DNA from: Dicyema japonicum
Taxonomy: Eukaryota; Dicyemida; Rhombozoa; Dicyemidae
Length of the DNA stretch: 64,000 nt
Assembly (NCBI GenBank): GCA_011109175.1
Contig: RDEW01000003.1
Location: forward strand, 372,001-436,000
Direction: 5' to 3'
The first letter of the stretch is position 1. Each line of letters opens with the position of its first letter. The translations under genes and the position numbers were made by a program. Of this stretch, positions 49,680-62,080 are shown piece after piece. The notes beneath the pieces are model-generated. The model saw nothing but the letters and a program-made list of their open reading frames with translations, was not told the DNA's origin and made no database searches.

Positions 49680-50200
49680 TTTGTGTTTTCTTAAGAAATT
49701 AGAGAAACTTCATGGTCAACATTGGCTAAGAGTTCCCTCTCTATTTCAGAATCTAACTACAATATCTTTTTTGCCTACAGGTCTTATTTTTCCCATTCTT
49801 TTTCACTATTTTCTGTATCTTCTAAAGAATTTTCATTTTCATTAAATGCAAAAAAATGCGACCTTGGTAGATATTAAAGCATCATTCAGAAAACCACATA
49901 GAAGATTTATTTTTCGAAAAATGCCTTTAAATTCTACTTCCTCCATGCATTCTACCAACTTCTCTTCAAGCTTTGGAAACTTTGGTTTATGTGCAGCTAT
50001 GAAAGACATTTGATATTTATAGAATCTTTCAAAATAGCGTCCTTCTTCAGTAAAAAATTATTTATCGTTTTCTCGATATGGTCATTCGAAACAAGTTTGG
50101 GAATCTAACAGCCAATTCCTGGAACGAAATAGTATTAGGTCAAACCGTTTTTAATGATGGTAAGTAGTCCACCTCCACACCACACTTCTCTAAAATATAA
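49680..50200 (-). other. Possible transposase remnant
   Basis: A minus-strand stretch reads FYKYQMSFIAAHKPKFPKLE, EKLVECMEEVEFKGIF, then LLCGFLNDALI. FPKLEEKLVECMEE recalls the CENP-B/Tc5 helix-turn-helix of pogo-like transposases, but the catalytic region is not seen. Low confidence. Confidence 0.2.
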
Positions 50201-50272
50201 TAAAATAGTATTTTAAATATAAATTTAATATTTAAATAAAAAATAAATCGAATAAAGAAAAATATTAATTAT

Positions 50273-52655
50273 CTATTCTCTAACAAGGGTCCAAGCTCTG
50301 TCTTTTAATGACTTAACCGCATCATCATCCATCCCAAGAACATCGACAGCCTTTCTTAGAATCAACTGCAGAACTTCAGCCTTATGTTGGAAGAATTTTT
50401 CAAGAAAAACAATGCATAAAATAGTGAAGAATTCGTCCCTTGATATATTCTAACATTAAAATAATGGGACTTTAAGAGAATCAAGCTCCCTTTCAAACCC
50501 TTCTTTGTCAACAGAGCTGTTCCTGGTGAAGAATTCGTCTTCAGCAATAAATAGGCCGTCGAATCTCTGCAATCCAATTATATCCATAAAAGTCTAAATA
50601 TGCTAGCGTAGATTACATCATCAGTCGTCTCCTCCCAAGACTCGTCGGCCTCAGAGCTTTCGGCGGAGATTACATTAAGCAATGAAGCATTATCTGGTAA
50701 ACTAGATAATGTGGCCATCCGAGCACTACGAAGCATAAATTGGGGTTGATTCGATGTTTCCTTGTTTTAAACCGAAAATATACGTTATTGAACATTACAG
50801 AGTCATCGTCGGCAATTCCGAGAAATGAGGTAACTCTACTAGCAATATTGGCTGAGAGACTAATAGCCAACGCAGAGGACTTGATTTGGTCCTTATTTTG
50901 ATTGAATTCAGCGTCAGAATAGTTGTAAGAAATCTTAGAAAGATACTCCTTCGCTGCAAAGCGGTGGACTGGAAATTAACCCCTTCCGTGAACACAACTG
51001 GTATTTCCACGCTTTTTTCATAATGCATCCCCTCAATAAATCCAGAGTAGTTAATTTTTAAGATGGGAGTCTCTTCCAACTAGAGAGTAACTTTTAAAAA
51101 AACCTTTCTTACATCCTTCACCTTATAAAAGTCAATATAGGGCATATTATTGATAGAAACACTCCTTCCCTTGGGAAAGTAGTCTTCAAGGTCATGATCC
51201 TCGAATTGGAGAGTCTGTTCAGTTATTACACTTTTTGTGGCATCATTCATGAGTTTGATTATTTTGGAGTCAATATCGGTGGCACTTGAATCTACAAATT
51301 CAAATTCCATTTCCAGCCTCGGCAGTCCCTTCCACCAATTCGAAGAGGCTCCACTTCCAATCCCGACAGAGAAAACTCTAGGCAGATGAATCACAAAATT
51401 ACCGGTTTTTGTGGAATTCAACGAAATTTCATAAATGACTTCGTTGTAGTGCTCACACTGCCGTCAGTTATCAGTATAATCTAAAGTTGGAAAAAACGTG
51501 ACCTTTCTGGAGTACCCTTCTTCCAGTTTTTCCCCAATCACGTATTTTATTGGCCTGAGGATCTCAGTCCCTCGGCCATGTCGACGTATTTGAGTGCCCT
51601 CCTCCGTTTATCGTCATCTTCAATTAGAACAGATCTAATATAAATAGCCCTGTTCTACTTTTCGAGAGTAAATCAAAATTCGATCAAATCGATTATGTTG
51701 TAACGGGCCTTCGGGGGGAGACTTAACAACCCAAAATTCAAGGCCTCCGCAGCCCGTTTTATTGAATTCCCAGTCATACTTCCAGACCGATCGATTATAA
51801 ATATGAATCCTGAGTCATTTCTGACAGTCTTTTCTCTTCAAAGCTGGGAATATGGCTCAGCATCAGAACTGTCATCAAGGCCTTTTTCGATTATCGCTGT
51901 GAACAAGTTAACGTCGCTGTATCTCACATAAATGCACAAATCGTCCATTTTCTGAGGGATGTGTTGCATTCTTAACTAAAATGAGAATCCTTATTTCTAC
52001 AGTATATTTGCTCTCAGTTTGTTTGTCGAAAATAAGCTGATCAATGTTTGAGTAGATTTTCTCAATCTTTTTCTCTCCACCTGTTATTTTGCCGTTAAAC
52101 TTGAGAAAGGGGACAAACTCCGACTCTTGTTGTTTGAAGCATTTATCAATTACTGGACAAGTAGGATCATATCGGGGACAATTTCAACCGGAAGAGTGAA
52201 AGTGAAGATATTGTTGGATTCGGTAAAGTCCAGCTGAACGATATAACGAAGTATTAAGGAAACAGATTCTTTGGGGTGAACATTCCCAATAGACATGGAA
52301 AAAATGTCCTCAGTTTTGTAAGATCCATGGATAGCAAAGACGCCTTTTTTAACGGCTTCCTTATATTTTTTATCGGCTTCTTCCTTTTCCATGCATTCTC
52401 CGCGAATCGTTTTCTCATCGATTTTGGCCTCAAGAAAATAAACGGCAGCTTTCGATTTTAATGGGCAACGGATTTGAGCTCCTCGCATATCATTCAAACT
52501 GTTTTTGTATGACACACAGTAACCGACGTCAGCGACCATATCAGTGATATTGACATCGCAGGAAACTGATTCCGGCTCAAAGTTAACTAAATATCGATTA
52601 TTTGAGTTCGTCTACCATTATTTTCTACGACAACATTGATGGGAATTCGAATCAT
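50273..52655 (-). CDS. VIT and von Willebrand A domain protein (VWA5A-like)
   Basis: Belongs to the VIT-VWA proteins (VWA5A, ITIH, PARP4 relatives); cytoplasmic VWA5A has been linked to tumour suppression, with its biochemistry unclear. ATG at 52655; the first exon MIRIPINVVVENN joins over a 29-nt intron to PESVSCDVNITDMVADVGYC. The VIT domain follows: CPLKSKAAVYFLEAKIDEKT, IRGECMEKEEADKKYKEAVK, FSMSIGNVHPKESVSLILRY. The VWA domain has its metal site DRSGSM in FIFIIDRSGSMTGNSIKRAA, then HGRGTEILRPIKYVI and, over a 22-nt intron, IILITDGSVSTTTKSF. The C-terminal part runs to a last exon ending VLGMDDDAVKSLKDRAWTLV, RE. The frame breaks near 51.6-51.7 kb inside the VWA domain, and some joins in 50.6-51.1 kb are unresolved. 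Confidence 0.85.
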
Positions 52656-52959
52656 TTTAAAAATAAGTTTAATAAGAAAATTAATTGCAGTCTATGGAAT
52701 TAAAAAAATATATAATTTTCTTTTAAATTAAATTATGGATAAAATTAAAAATTGTCTTTAATCATAAGATCCTATTTGAACGAATTAACTATTCTGTCAT
52801 GCTGGGATCACGTGATTTGTTAGTTTGTGTAACCGTGATCTCTGGTGTTATTATTATTATGTACTCCCTCGGACTTGTCATTATGTACTCCCTCACTTGC
52901 TGGGTATCTTTCATGGGATGTTCGTTATGGTTTTATAAGCGACCATAACCCAATCGTGT

Positions 52960-54330
52960 TGAAACTCAAAAGATCTATTTGTCTGCCAAGAAGTTGACGA
53001 AGTTCAAGAACTATTCGAAGGCAAATTGGATTGGTCTCAGCACATTTAATGTTCATCCGATTATCGTCTTACAGAATATTCAATCCGAAACTATCTTCAG
53101 GCATCCTGGCACTTATCAAGAGACGGCCTTGAAGAAAACCGGAATGAAATCAAATGGCTCTATATCGTCCATACGCTCTTTAAATCGCAGAATTTCCCAA
53201 CTAATCCGTGATAAACACAGACACAAGTGGAACCGGCTTGTTGGTCGGCAATGCCACAAGAACTCGTGTGGAACCTTCTGGAAGACCTGAGAAATATCAA
53301 CAGTCTTATAAAGGAAAATGACGGCGGAGTGGAAACCGTTACTTCAATTGCCTTTATAGAATAGTTGTATAGTTTCGAGGACACTCCTAACAAAAAAGAT
53401 GTTTCATCCAAATTTACATCCGAACATCATGTTATGGCTGGAAAATTTTTTAAATGGCCGACGTGGAAGAGTCCGGATTGGAAAAATTACTTCAAAATTA
53501 AGACTACTCCCTAATGGGGTCCCACAAGGCTCCCCTGTCTCCTCTCTTATTTAACTTATTTCTACACGATTTACCTACTATCAAAGACCAGGACACTATG
53601 TTTTTATCTTAAGCGGACGACCTGATTATCACTGCAAGGGACAAATCTCCTTCCAGCGCTGTAGCGGTGGTTCAGTCACACCTCAATCAGGCATGTGACT
53701 GGCTATCCATGAAGTTCCAAGTCTCAGTTCACCATATTTACTACGGACAGAAGATTTAATGGTGGTCTTTAGATATTCCTCGGAAACATTCCCATTCCTT
53801 ATACGCGAATCCAGAAGATCCTTGGAGTGACATTCGACTCTCTTATGACGTTATCCAGTCACATGGAGGAAGTGTTAACCAAGGGTCTTCGAAAATGGAA
53901 CGTCTTAAAGGCTATCATAAAGAGGAGCCCCTCCCACCTACTGCTTGTTTAGCAATTTATATCTTAAGTCATTGTGCCGACGGTTGAATATACCTGATCT
54001 GCTTGGAGATTCGCCATTCCCTTTACGAGGGTCGAGCGAATGAACTCTCTCAGACGGAAGATCATGCGGTATATGCAATCAGACATCACATCCATCCCCA
54101 GTCTCTTTTCAGAGGAGGCGACGGTAAGAAATGGCCAGGGCTTAGTACGTATGTGCAAGGGGGGTAAAAAAACCCATTCAGAGAAAAAGCGGTTCATGCG
54201 AAGGAATTCAGATTGGCATTAAAAAGTGCACTCCGATAAAATTCTTCTGCAGAAATAAAGAAGACACTTCAGGAATGCTGTGGTTCACTGGCGGAGTATT
54301 CGAAGGGAATTCGAGAGGAATCACTTAATT
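52960..54330 (+). mobile_element. LINE-D (Jockey/CR1-like RT)
   Basis: In order on the plus strand: RSLNRRISQLIRDKHRHKWN (endonuclease-RT linker), HPNIMLWLENFLNGRRGRVR, LLPNGVPQGSPVSPLLFNLF, LHDLPTIKD, a YADD-type box broken by a stop (SxADDLIITARDKSPSSA), SHLNQACDWLSMKFQVS, and ILGVTFDSLMTLSSHMEEVL, TKGLRKWNVLKAI. It is 5'-truncated, with frameshifts. This is the longest contiguous RT catalytic region in the window. Confidence 0.78.
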
Positions 54331-54449
54331 TGGCGAGTTAATAATACTTTCTTGGTGGTCTTGGGGTTTTTAAAAAATAAAATTCCTTTGTATTTTATAA
54401 ATAAATAAACAACATTCTTTTGTTGATCTGTTCCACGTTGAGGGGACCA

Positions 54450-54890
54450 CCGGACGGTGGGGAGAAACTGTTGGCTCTTTTCGTTCTTTTTTGGAATGGG
54501 TGACACCATTTCTGGTGAGCCACATGACACCACGGTAACAACATATTTCTCCATCAGTATGCTTTGCCTACGTAATCGATCAACAGTTGCCCCACTACTC
54601 ATGGAAGCTAAGACCCGTAGTCGTGGTTCTGGATTTCTTCGCGTCTGTGAGGAAGATGGAAACCCGCTTCACCTGATCATTTCCATGGCAAGAGAAAACC
54701 GATTGGATAGGAAATTCCCCTCCCCGATCGGATTCCTCTGCAAGACCGAGAGAAGGCTCTTCCGGAAAGTAGTGGGGACGATGGAAGATCACAGACGTCG
54801 AATGGCACAATTGATTGAGGGGACTGGGATCACCTAACTGTTTGACTCTTTTGTCTTTCTTTCTCGGTGTTCCCGGGGTTATTAAAAAAT
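54450..54890 (+). mobile_element. LINE-E 3' terminal ORF and tail
   Basis: A 126-codon frame ends FLRVCEEDGNPLHLIISMAR, ENRLDRKFPSPIGFLCK, RRLFRKVVGTMEDHRRRMAQ, LIEGTGIT and TAA at 54837. Two minus-strand relatives (29.6 and 30.4 kb) share this protein end, with substitutions that preserve residues, so it is a true element-encoded C-terminus. The tail TCTTTCTCGGTGTTCCCGGG, GTTATTAAAAAATAAATAAA is the one carried by most SINE-2 copies. The RT part is absent, so the clade is unknown. Confidence 0.65.
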
Positions 54891-54909
54891 AAATAAATAA
54901 ATCTGTTCC

Positions 54910-55070
54910 ACGTTAGTGTACTTGATTGAAGATTTTTTGTTTGGTTCTTCTGTTCCTATTATTCTCTTTTTAATAGGGTGACGTCGTGTAATTCACCTGT
55001 CTCAGGCGGCACGAAAAAGGATTATTCACTCTCCCCCAAAAATCGCGGTCGGGAGGATAACTGTATGTCT
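54910..55070 (+). repeat. SINE-2 head fragment
   Basis: GATTGAAGATTTTTTGTTTG, GGGTGACGTCGTGTAATTCA, CCTGTCTCAGGCGGC, CGAAAAAGGATTATTCACTC. It is truncated after the CTCCCC stretch and directly follows the LINE-E tail. The next 0.5 kb (55071-55594) shows nothing I recognise. Confidence 0.6.
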
Positions 55071-55594
55071 CGCATCAACCCCTATTGAGAATCTTCGACG
55101 GGAATCTAAAATCCTTATCTATAGTTCCACTCCCAAACTAAAATCCAGACCATCTCCTAAACAAAAAAATCATCTTGACAACTTGTGACCTCTCTCGAAT
55201 ACTATCCTCTATCCCCGAGGCCGTTTGAAACAGATACATGATCTTGTTTCGTGACCCCTTCTCCAATTGACCAATCAGAATCCTTTCAACCGAGAGTAAA
55301 TCTGGTTTGTCTACGATGTGAACACCACTCCTTTATCTACAACTTCTCCGAGTTGACTACAAGTGATCCTTAAAAATGACCTGAACTTTAAAATGTTTAC
55401 CATGGCAAAGTTGATCGATCTATGAAAGCGACAGGCATTTCATTCATCCGTGGTTTTCTTGAAGTTAGTGAGGCCGGGGGTAACTTTACCATGTATTGTA
55501 GTTGATATTCTGTCGATTGTTTTGGATCGATTCCCACACTGATATCTACCTAATTGAAAAATTTCCTACTGCTCTGTCCTTCTTCGAATTATAA

Positions 55595-55790
55595 GAGGCG
55601 TCAATAGATCCACCTGTCTTAGGAGACTTCTAATGCCTGGCCGGCATCCAAAAGGATACATCTCTTCTCTACTTCACTGGAGGGGTTTCACAATATGAAA
55701 GTGATGCCTGAAATGGATGAATCTCACTCAGACCGTGGGAGTTGGAAATTCCTTAATTGGACGTTAATTGTCGCATGCCATAACGGTTAC
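55595..55790 (+). repeat. SINE-2 variant
   Basis: GGCGTCAATAGATCCACCTG, GGAGACTTCTAATGCCTGGC, CTTCACTGGAGGGGTTTCAC, ACTCAGACCGTGGGAGTTGG. The 3' block resembles 48.4 kb and lacks the CTCGGTGTATCC tail. A tandem 18-mer GCATGCCATAACGGTTAC / GCATGCTATAGCGGTTAC follows at about 55774-55811. Confidence 0.6.
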
Positions 55791-56078
55791 GCATGCTATA
55801 GCGGTTACAGTGGTAAATAAGGTCAGTCAGGGCCACTGTATTAACTATTTATTTTATTTGTATTAATAATAAAGATCACTGACCCTGTTAAACAGATTAG
55901 GATCGCTCACCACAAAGAGAAAGGAGTTTGCTAATTGAGCGTATTTCCTTGCAAATCGACAGGGAATTTCGTTCTCGATTATGAGCAGCCAGTAATTACT
56001 AAATGTCGCCTAATTTTAATCTATCAATTAAAAAGAGAACATTTTATTAAATTAGCTATTTTTAAGCCTTAGCATAGT

Positions 56079-56335
56079 GGCATAGTGGTTAGGTGTCAGG
56101 CTAAAGTGACTTAGGTCACGGGTTTGATTCTCGCTGCTGTTCACCTGGTGGAAGGTTCCACGCATCTACGATGCCAAAGGGGTTTGATGAGTCACGCCGT
56201 CATCAGTGGATACTCACTGCGGAACTCGATTGTCTAGAAAAGACCCACAAGGTCGCTAATGGAATTCATCGGGATCACGTGTTAATTAGTTTCGTTTACA
56301 GTGGTCTTTGGTTGTTGAATAAAATAATTAAAAAA
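56079..56335 (+). repeat. SINE-1 head with a LINE-A tail
   Basis: GGCATAGTGGTTAGGTGTCA (A box), CACGGGTTTGATTCTCGCTG (B box), ACGCATCTACGATGCC and CGTCATCAGTGGATACTCAC are SINE-1. After GTCTAGAAAAGACCCACAA it switches to GGTCGCTAATGGAATTCATC, GGGATCACGTGTTAATTAGT and ACAGTGGTCTTTGGTTG, the 3' end of LINE-A as seen at 61.61-61.67 kb. Confidence 0.8.
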
Positions 56336-56349
56336 CCAACATACTATTA

Positions 56350-57060
56350 CAGTGGACCCAAAAAGTCATGGCACCACTTAATAAATTTTAATATTTTACA
56401 TTTTTACCCATAAAATATAAAGTATTTTTACTTTTAATCATTTTTTACAAAATTAAAAAGCATTAGGATATAGAAAATAATTTTAAATTTTTAAAATTTT
56501 GATAATAGGTTAAGAAAAAAACTTTTAACCTTTTAGTGTCACTTTAGAGTCAAAAAATGTTGGCACTCTTTATGACTATAGTTTTTTTTAAAGTGCGTGG
56601 GATAACAAAATGTCATTCTGTCAGATTATTTCTTTTAAGTTTTGCCAAAAAAAAGTTTGTTATCGCTTAATAACGCATTATCAAAAATCGATATTAAAGA
56701 AATAACCGATTTTTGACACTACTTTATGGGAAATCGGAAGGAATATTCTTTTGAGGTAAAACAGATGTTCGTCAAGTCCCACCAAAAGTTCAGTTAGTCC
56801 GTTGGAAAGAACGATGAAATGTTTGCAATAAATCTAGTTCCGGTGTACCTAAAAAAATATCGAGCTGTTCTTGTTCGAAGATAAAAAAGATTGTGGCAAC
56901 TGATCCGAGAATTACTAGAAGCAAGTTGAGATATGATTTAGAGACAGTGGAAATAAAAGTTGGTTCATCTACAATAACTAATACATTGCGCAAACAAGGA
57001 ATTCACAAAAGGAGGGCACGTCCTATTCCTCTACTAAAAAAGTATCAAGGGTATAACTAG
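56350..57060 (+). mobile_element. Tc1-like transposon, 5' portion
   Basis: The left end TA + CAGTGGACCCAAAAAGTCAT, GGCACC has the look of a Tc1 terminal repeat. At 56860-57045 the plus strand reads KKIVATDPRITRSKLRYDLE, TVEIKVGSSTITNTLRKQGI, HKRRARPIPLLKKYQ, the second helix-turn-helix of Tc1 transposases. The frame upstream is broken, the catalytic domain is missing and no right end is seen. It is truncated at about 57060, beside a short tandem duplication AGTATCAAGGGTATAACTA. Confidence 0.72.
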
Positions 57061-57229
57061 CTCCATTTCAGTATCAAGGGTATAACTAATTTCGGATCTG
57101 TACATCTGAGATACAACCTTTCATTAATTACACTAAAATTATACAAAAATATTCTGAAATCACGCTATAAATTTAGGGTTGCCACCATAAAAAATAAAAT
57201 TCTGACAATCAATGATATTTGACCTGTTC

Positions 57230-57330
57230 ATGGTCAAAAAATGTAACCGTCTGCCCATTGCGTAACCACTCGGCCACGTGCCACATGTCACCGAGGACAA
57301 ACGAATGTTCCAAAATATCATAAGAGAGCG
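57230..57330 (-). repeat. tRNA-like remnant
   Basis: The minus strand has GGCACGTGGCCGAGTGGTTA, CGCAATGGGCAGACGG, with a good Ser/Leu-type A box, but no T arm is found. The sequence from 57331 to 58150 shows nothing else nameable. Confidence 0.35.
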
Positions 57331-58154
57331 ATCTGTAATCTTACATCACTCAATGTCTTTCATGTATGCGGCCAATAATGAGACACATACAATCCTTAGT
57401 GTCGAAGGGGACATTTAACATGTCTGTTGGAAATAGACATGAATCTAAAGCATTGGAAAAGAATTCGTTTGACCACCTTTTCCAGGTTTTCTGAACATTT
57501 ATCCAAAATAGTATAAGCATCCGATTCAAGTCCCAATCGACTCAAAAACTTGTACAGGGAAGAGATCACTCGTATTTGGTGCTTGTTAACATAAAGGTTG
57601 TTAACCTAAAGATGTCGTGAATCACTGTAAGCCCAACACGTGGTATATCATGTATTGAATGTGAATGATTCGTTTTTACTACAAATTTAAAGTAGAATCT
57701 AGAAATCCTTTAAGAATCTCGATAAGTCAGAAAATTACGTGAACCTCTTGAGACTGCTCCTTCATGAGTTACCGTAAGTGCAAAGTTGGAAGGGAATCCA
57801 TCCACACAGGGGGCGTCTAGGGAAATGTATTTTACATCCTTTCACTGGAAAGAGTTGTCCTTGCTGATTTTTATTTATTTCCGGTGGCTGACAGAAAATT
57901 AACTGCCAAGAGGGGACTCCCATGGATCCGCCTGGTGTTGAGCAGAACTTGAAGGTAGACCAGGACAAGAGACTCTTGTGGCTGAAAGTACGAAAAGTTA
58001 ACAAAAATTCAAATCAAAACATGGACGATTGGTTGGAATTTATTGAATTGAAAAAGGCACTGGTTATAAGACACCACGTGTATTGACTTCCTTTTTCCTA
58101 CAAAAAATATCCGTTCATGTCGGTACAATTTTCGTCGGGACTACTGGTGGTATA

Positions 58155-58520
58155 AGAAGTCACTGTCTTTTATCAAGAGGCTGAGATGTAAAGTCACAAT
58201 CAGAAACCATGACGTCCGTGAAAGCCAAACTAATTATCAGCGTGTCCCGATGCGTTCCATTAGAGAACCATCTAGGTCCGGTGTTCTCCCTCGTCCCGTG
58301 CATGACCGTACTGATCGGCTGACTGAATTTACGGACCGCATTCTGGAGTCTAGTCGCATAAGGGCTGATCGATGTTCCCACAAAAGCCCTCTTTTGCATT
58401 TCCTCGATCTTTCTCATATTTGTCCAAGATATGGAGGGTCCCCACGAGGCGCATGCATATGAGAAACATGGCTCGATGTACCGTTCGTACATGTTCAGCG
58501 GGTGAGTACCGAGTTGGAAA
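58155..58520 (-). mobile_element. LINE-A 3' terminal fragment
   Basis: The minus strand reads HPLNMYERYIEPCFSYACAS, WGPSISWTNMRKIEEMQKRA, parallel to 61.34-61.46 kb (MNVYEQYIESCFSYGFASWG). After the ORF it has GGAACGCATCGGGACACGCT, GATAATTAGTTTGGCTTTCA, the LINE-A 3' end. It is inactive. Confidence 0.75.
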
Positions 58521-59599
58521 ATAAAAAGTTTTGTTTTAAATAAATTTTCCAATTAAATAAAATATGTTAATATAAATTTAAAAATACAAAGTATTTTATA
58601 AAAATTTTGTAAGATGCGATATGAAGGTTGGAATTTTAAATAAATAAATAAGGTGGGAATTGTGAGGACGAATTATTCGAAGTTGAAAAAATCCTCGAAA
58701 GAAAGATTATGAAGGTTATATCAGTTTTACTACTTTAAGGGAATACCTTATTATCTGATCAAATGGAATGGCTGGCCAGCGAGGTTTGGTGCTTAATCTA
58801 TTGTTAAGCAATAACACGTGGGAACCCGAGGAGAACATTTATAATAGAGATTTGGTCAACGACTTTTGGAGTACGTGTTCATTTTAACTTAAAGTCGCAA
58901 GGAGAGAACTCGACGAAAGAGAATGAAGAGAAAGGTTGGAAGGAGGAGGTAACTTTTAGAAAAATCCAAAAGTGAAGACCAATGTCAAGAAGCAGAAAAC
59001 TAGCCAGACTTTGGAGAAATCTCAAAGCATGGCTAATTTTATTGATATTAGACAATTTGTGGTTTCCTAGTTTGGAGTACTGGGAACGTGTGAAGAACTC
59101 CCGCATCATCTCTATTCCGAATGATTCGGATGATTCCGAACCGTACATGAATATTGCTATGGTTGAAGACATTAGCTAGATTTTTATACCAAACATTTGC
59201 CTTGGAAATACTTTTATCTACTTTTTTAATTATTCCAATTTATTTGTTTCTTAGGAATGTCAAAAATTTGTCATTTATTAACTGTCCCCCGCTGCGACAG
59301 CAGAAGATGGTGAGAGCAGCTACTCTGCCTAACAACCTCTCTAAGAAGCCACGAATAATTACCTTAAAAACCATCCTAGATACTAGATAACCACTAATGA
59401 ACCATCCAGGGTCCTCGTCCACGTCAGATTGGACCACCCCTGTACCGGTCTGGGTCACTTGGTTGGGAACTTTCTTTTTAACTCGGTGATCCTGTGGTAA
59501 TCTATCGTCGTAGATGGTTGAATGGCTGACACTTCTCTAACAATGCTATCGCTTTATCGTACTCTCAGTCTGTCTATTCTACCCCCTTACAATTACAAC
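58521..59599. other. Intergenic; weak SINE-2 tail only
   Basis: The only recognisable piece is near 59430-59500 (CTTGGTTGGGAACTTTCTTT, TTAACTCGGTGATCC), like the 3' end of the SINE-2 copy at 6.38 kb. No gene is seen. Confidence 0.3.
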
Positions 59600-60290
59600 T
59601 TTCAGTGTCAAAGGACTCGCTTCGAACACTAAGCACCCTACGCATGGATTCCTCAATGAACTGCGGAGACGTGCCAAGAGGAAAGCTACATGGAGAAAAC
59701 TGGTATAATGGATAGTGAAGAGAACGACACAAGCGGAATCCTAAGTATTCATATGCTTATGGATAACGAGGGACTGCTTATAACTAAGTTTCGTCCGTAG
59801 ATGTGGATCCCTTACTTTTAGAGAGAGCTAAAGAAAAGAAGTATAGAGGACTCAAAGACCGATATACCATCCGCGCGCTTGCTTTCGAGACAACCGGTGC
59901 GATAAGCAGAAGTCCCTGATCTTCCTCAAGAAACTCTGACGTATTGCCTCGCTCAGAAGCCATGATGACTGCGAACCTATTGTTCTAACGTGGGACGGTG
60001 TCGTTTCGAAGGTTTATAAATTTCACTTAGCCACCGCAATCGATGCATCAACATACATTCAATCCGTTATCCTCAAGAAGACGTTGAAGACCATGTAGGT
60101 GGAGTATATATACGGAGTATCCACTATCGAGGAAGATTTGGTTACAGTTACCAATCACCTGGTGAATAAGCGAATCAGTTCGATGGTGTGCTAAGCAACC
60201 AGGATAAGGAGGAAACGGATAAGTTTCAGGTCAACGACTCCTCTTCTAAGAGGAGAAAGGTTCAGAAGCGAGTAGTAATATCGGTTTAAC
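59600..60290 (+). mobile_element. RLE-family LINE C-terminus, degraded
   Basis: The plus strand at about 59830-59990 reads AKEKKYRGLKDRYTIRALAF, ETTGAISR, then in the next frame FLKKL, RIASLRSHDDCEPIVLTWDG. It parallels EEYEALRDRFAFYPIVVETT, GGISGKSLRFLKKLGRLAAL at 31.1 kb. Downstream VSKVYKFHLATAIDASTYIQ may be the ORF end. Confidence 0.5.
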
Positions 60291-60719
60291 TTGGTTTTCT
60301 GTAAAAATAAAATTACGAAATTCGTTAAATTTTTAATCATAAATATGAGTCATTTGTTTGATGACCCGAAATGACACGTGACAATACACGTGACTCATTT
60401 GTTTGACAGTTCATTTTACAAGAAAGTTTAATAGGAAAGCTTTACCGTAGTGATTCCCACCATAACGTTGTCGTGTAATCCTTTGAATGCAAAAGTGGTT
60501 ATTATCCTTATGCCAGGCTGTTTCCTCTACGCTCTCGAATCTATTTTGTCTCCCGATTTTTGTGATCCTCGGTTTGCTTGGAAACATAGCTTCGGAGGAA
60601 ACAGGATGACCATTCAGCGGCCTAAAGTATGACGCCTTTCTTTCCAGCGTCGAAGGAAGGATTGCTTTGAAGAGACGCGAGCTCCGCGAAGGACTTTGGT
60701 TGAGAAGAGGCTTGAGTCA

Positions 60720-61675
60720 GAGGTGATCAGAGGGAATGCCTTGACAATCTTGGACTCAACTAAAGGACTTATTGACCGTCTTCATTAGAGTTGGATTTGC
60801 AAACAAGCCGAGCCACTTAAAAACAGTCCTCTGCTCGATCGACATACACAATACGTTTGACTCAGTCCCGAGGAAGATACAATCGAGAAGATATTTTAAT
60901 CGGAGACCCCAGGGAAGCTCAAGCTCTGGATCAACAAATTCCTAAGTGGACGAAGGGGACGTGTATACCTCGGATGACTTAAATCCATCTCACGTCTTCT
61001 CTTAACGGATTCTTTCGAAAATCTCCTTTATCCCCTGCTCTGTTTAACCTCTTTCTCGCCGATCTCCCGACTCTTGAATGTGATAATGATGTTCTAATCT
61101 CCTATGCGGATGATGTTGTGTCGGCTTCCCGAGATCAGGACATCCAGAAGGCCACAAAAAGAATGCAAATTATCGTGGACCGGCTTAATGCCTGGATTAT
61201 GGAAAACCGGCTTATGGTGAATGCAGAGAAGTCTTACGTCCATTTTTACCCGCGACAAAAGATTGGGAAGGAAGACAGTCGCCTTGAAGTTAGAATGTGT
61301 AACAAGGTCGGAATATGTAAGAGTGGTACTCCCCCTGATGAACGTGTACGAACAGTACATCGAGTCATGTTTCTCATATGGATTTGCCTCGTGGGGACCG
61401 TCTATATCTGGGACAAATATGAGGATGATCGAGGAAATGCAAAAGAGGGCTTTCAGAGCAACGGAGCGTTGGATTTGTGAAGATCACCGAACCGGACCGA
61501 CGCTATGGAAACTTTTATGAGACTAGACTCCAGAATGCGACCCCAAAAAATCAGTCAGCCGTTTTGTATGTTCATGCACGAGCACGAGGGATGAAAACAG
61601 GGCAAAAATGAGGTCGCTATTGGAATACATGAGGATCACGTGATAATGAGCTTGGTTTTACCGTGGTCTTTGGTT
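60720..61675 (+). mobile_element. LINE-A copy, RT to 3' end
   Basis: Nucleotide identity to 14.79-14.88 kb is high (GGATTTGCAAACAAGCCGAG, TGCTCGATCGACATACACAA). The translation gives SPALFNLFLADLPTLE, ISYADDVVSASRDQDIQKAT, VDRLNAWIMENRLMVNAEKS, then YEQYIESCFSYGFASWGPSI. An intact YADD box is at about 61102-61113. The 3' end GAGGATCACGTGATAATGAG, CTTGGTTTTACCGTGGTCTT followed by TTGCTAAAATAAATAAATAA defines the LINE-A tail. Frameshifts are present. Confidence 0.8.
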
Positions 61676-61789
61676 GCTAAAATAAATAAATAAATTCAGA
61701 AAAAATCAAATTTATTCAAACAAAACATTTTCTTTGATTTTTTAATAAATAAATTTTTGTTTACAAAAACATTAATAAAAATCAGGCTT

Positions 61790-62080
61790 CAGTTGTCAAG
61801 AGACGATTCCAAGGACTGCGGGAGTCATCTCCATTCACGGGGGTCCCTGAGTTTCACTGTTTATTTATCATCCATAATTAAGCAAGAGAATTCTAATGTG
61901 GTCAATTATCCCACTAACCACTTGTTTTTCTTTGATGATCTCAAAATACATGTCCAAGGGGGATGCTATTTTTACAATGGTGGATGCAATTGATGAATTC
62001 TTCAAAGTTTTCGGATTGGAAATGAACTCAGTCTGCGTTTGAAATCGTTGTCATGTTGCATGACCTTGAGGGAATCGATT
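61790..62080 (+). mobile_element. RT fragment with DDLK box
   Basis: The plus strand reads YPTNHLFFFDDLKIHVQ, then in the next frame DAIFTMVDAIDEFFKVFGLE, MNS. FxDDLK with a following V..F....GL..N is an RT palm signature. A second such box (FLFIDDLKLLA) is at 62.94 kb. The segment 62081-62889 is probably the same element but too worn to read. Confidence 0.5.
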
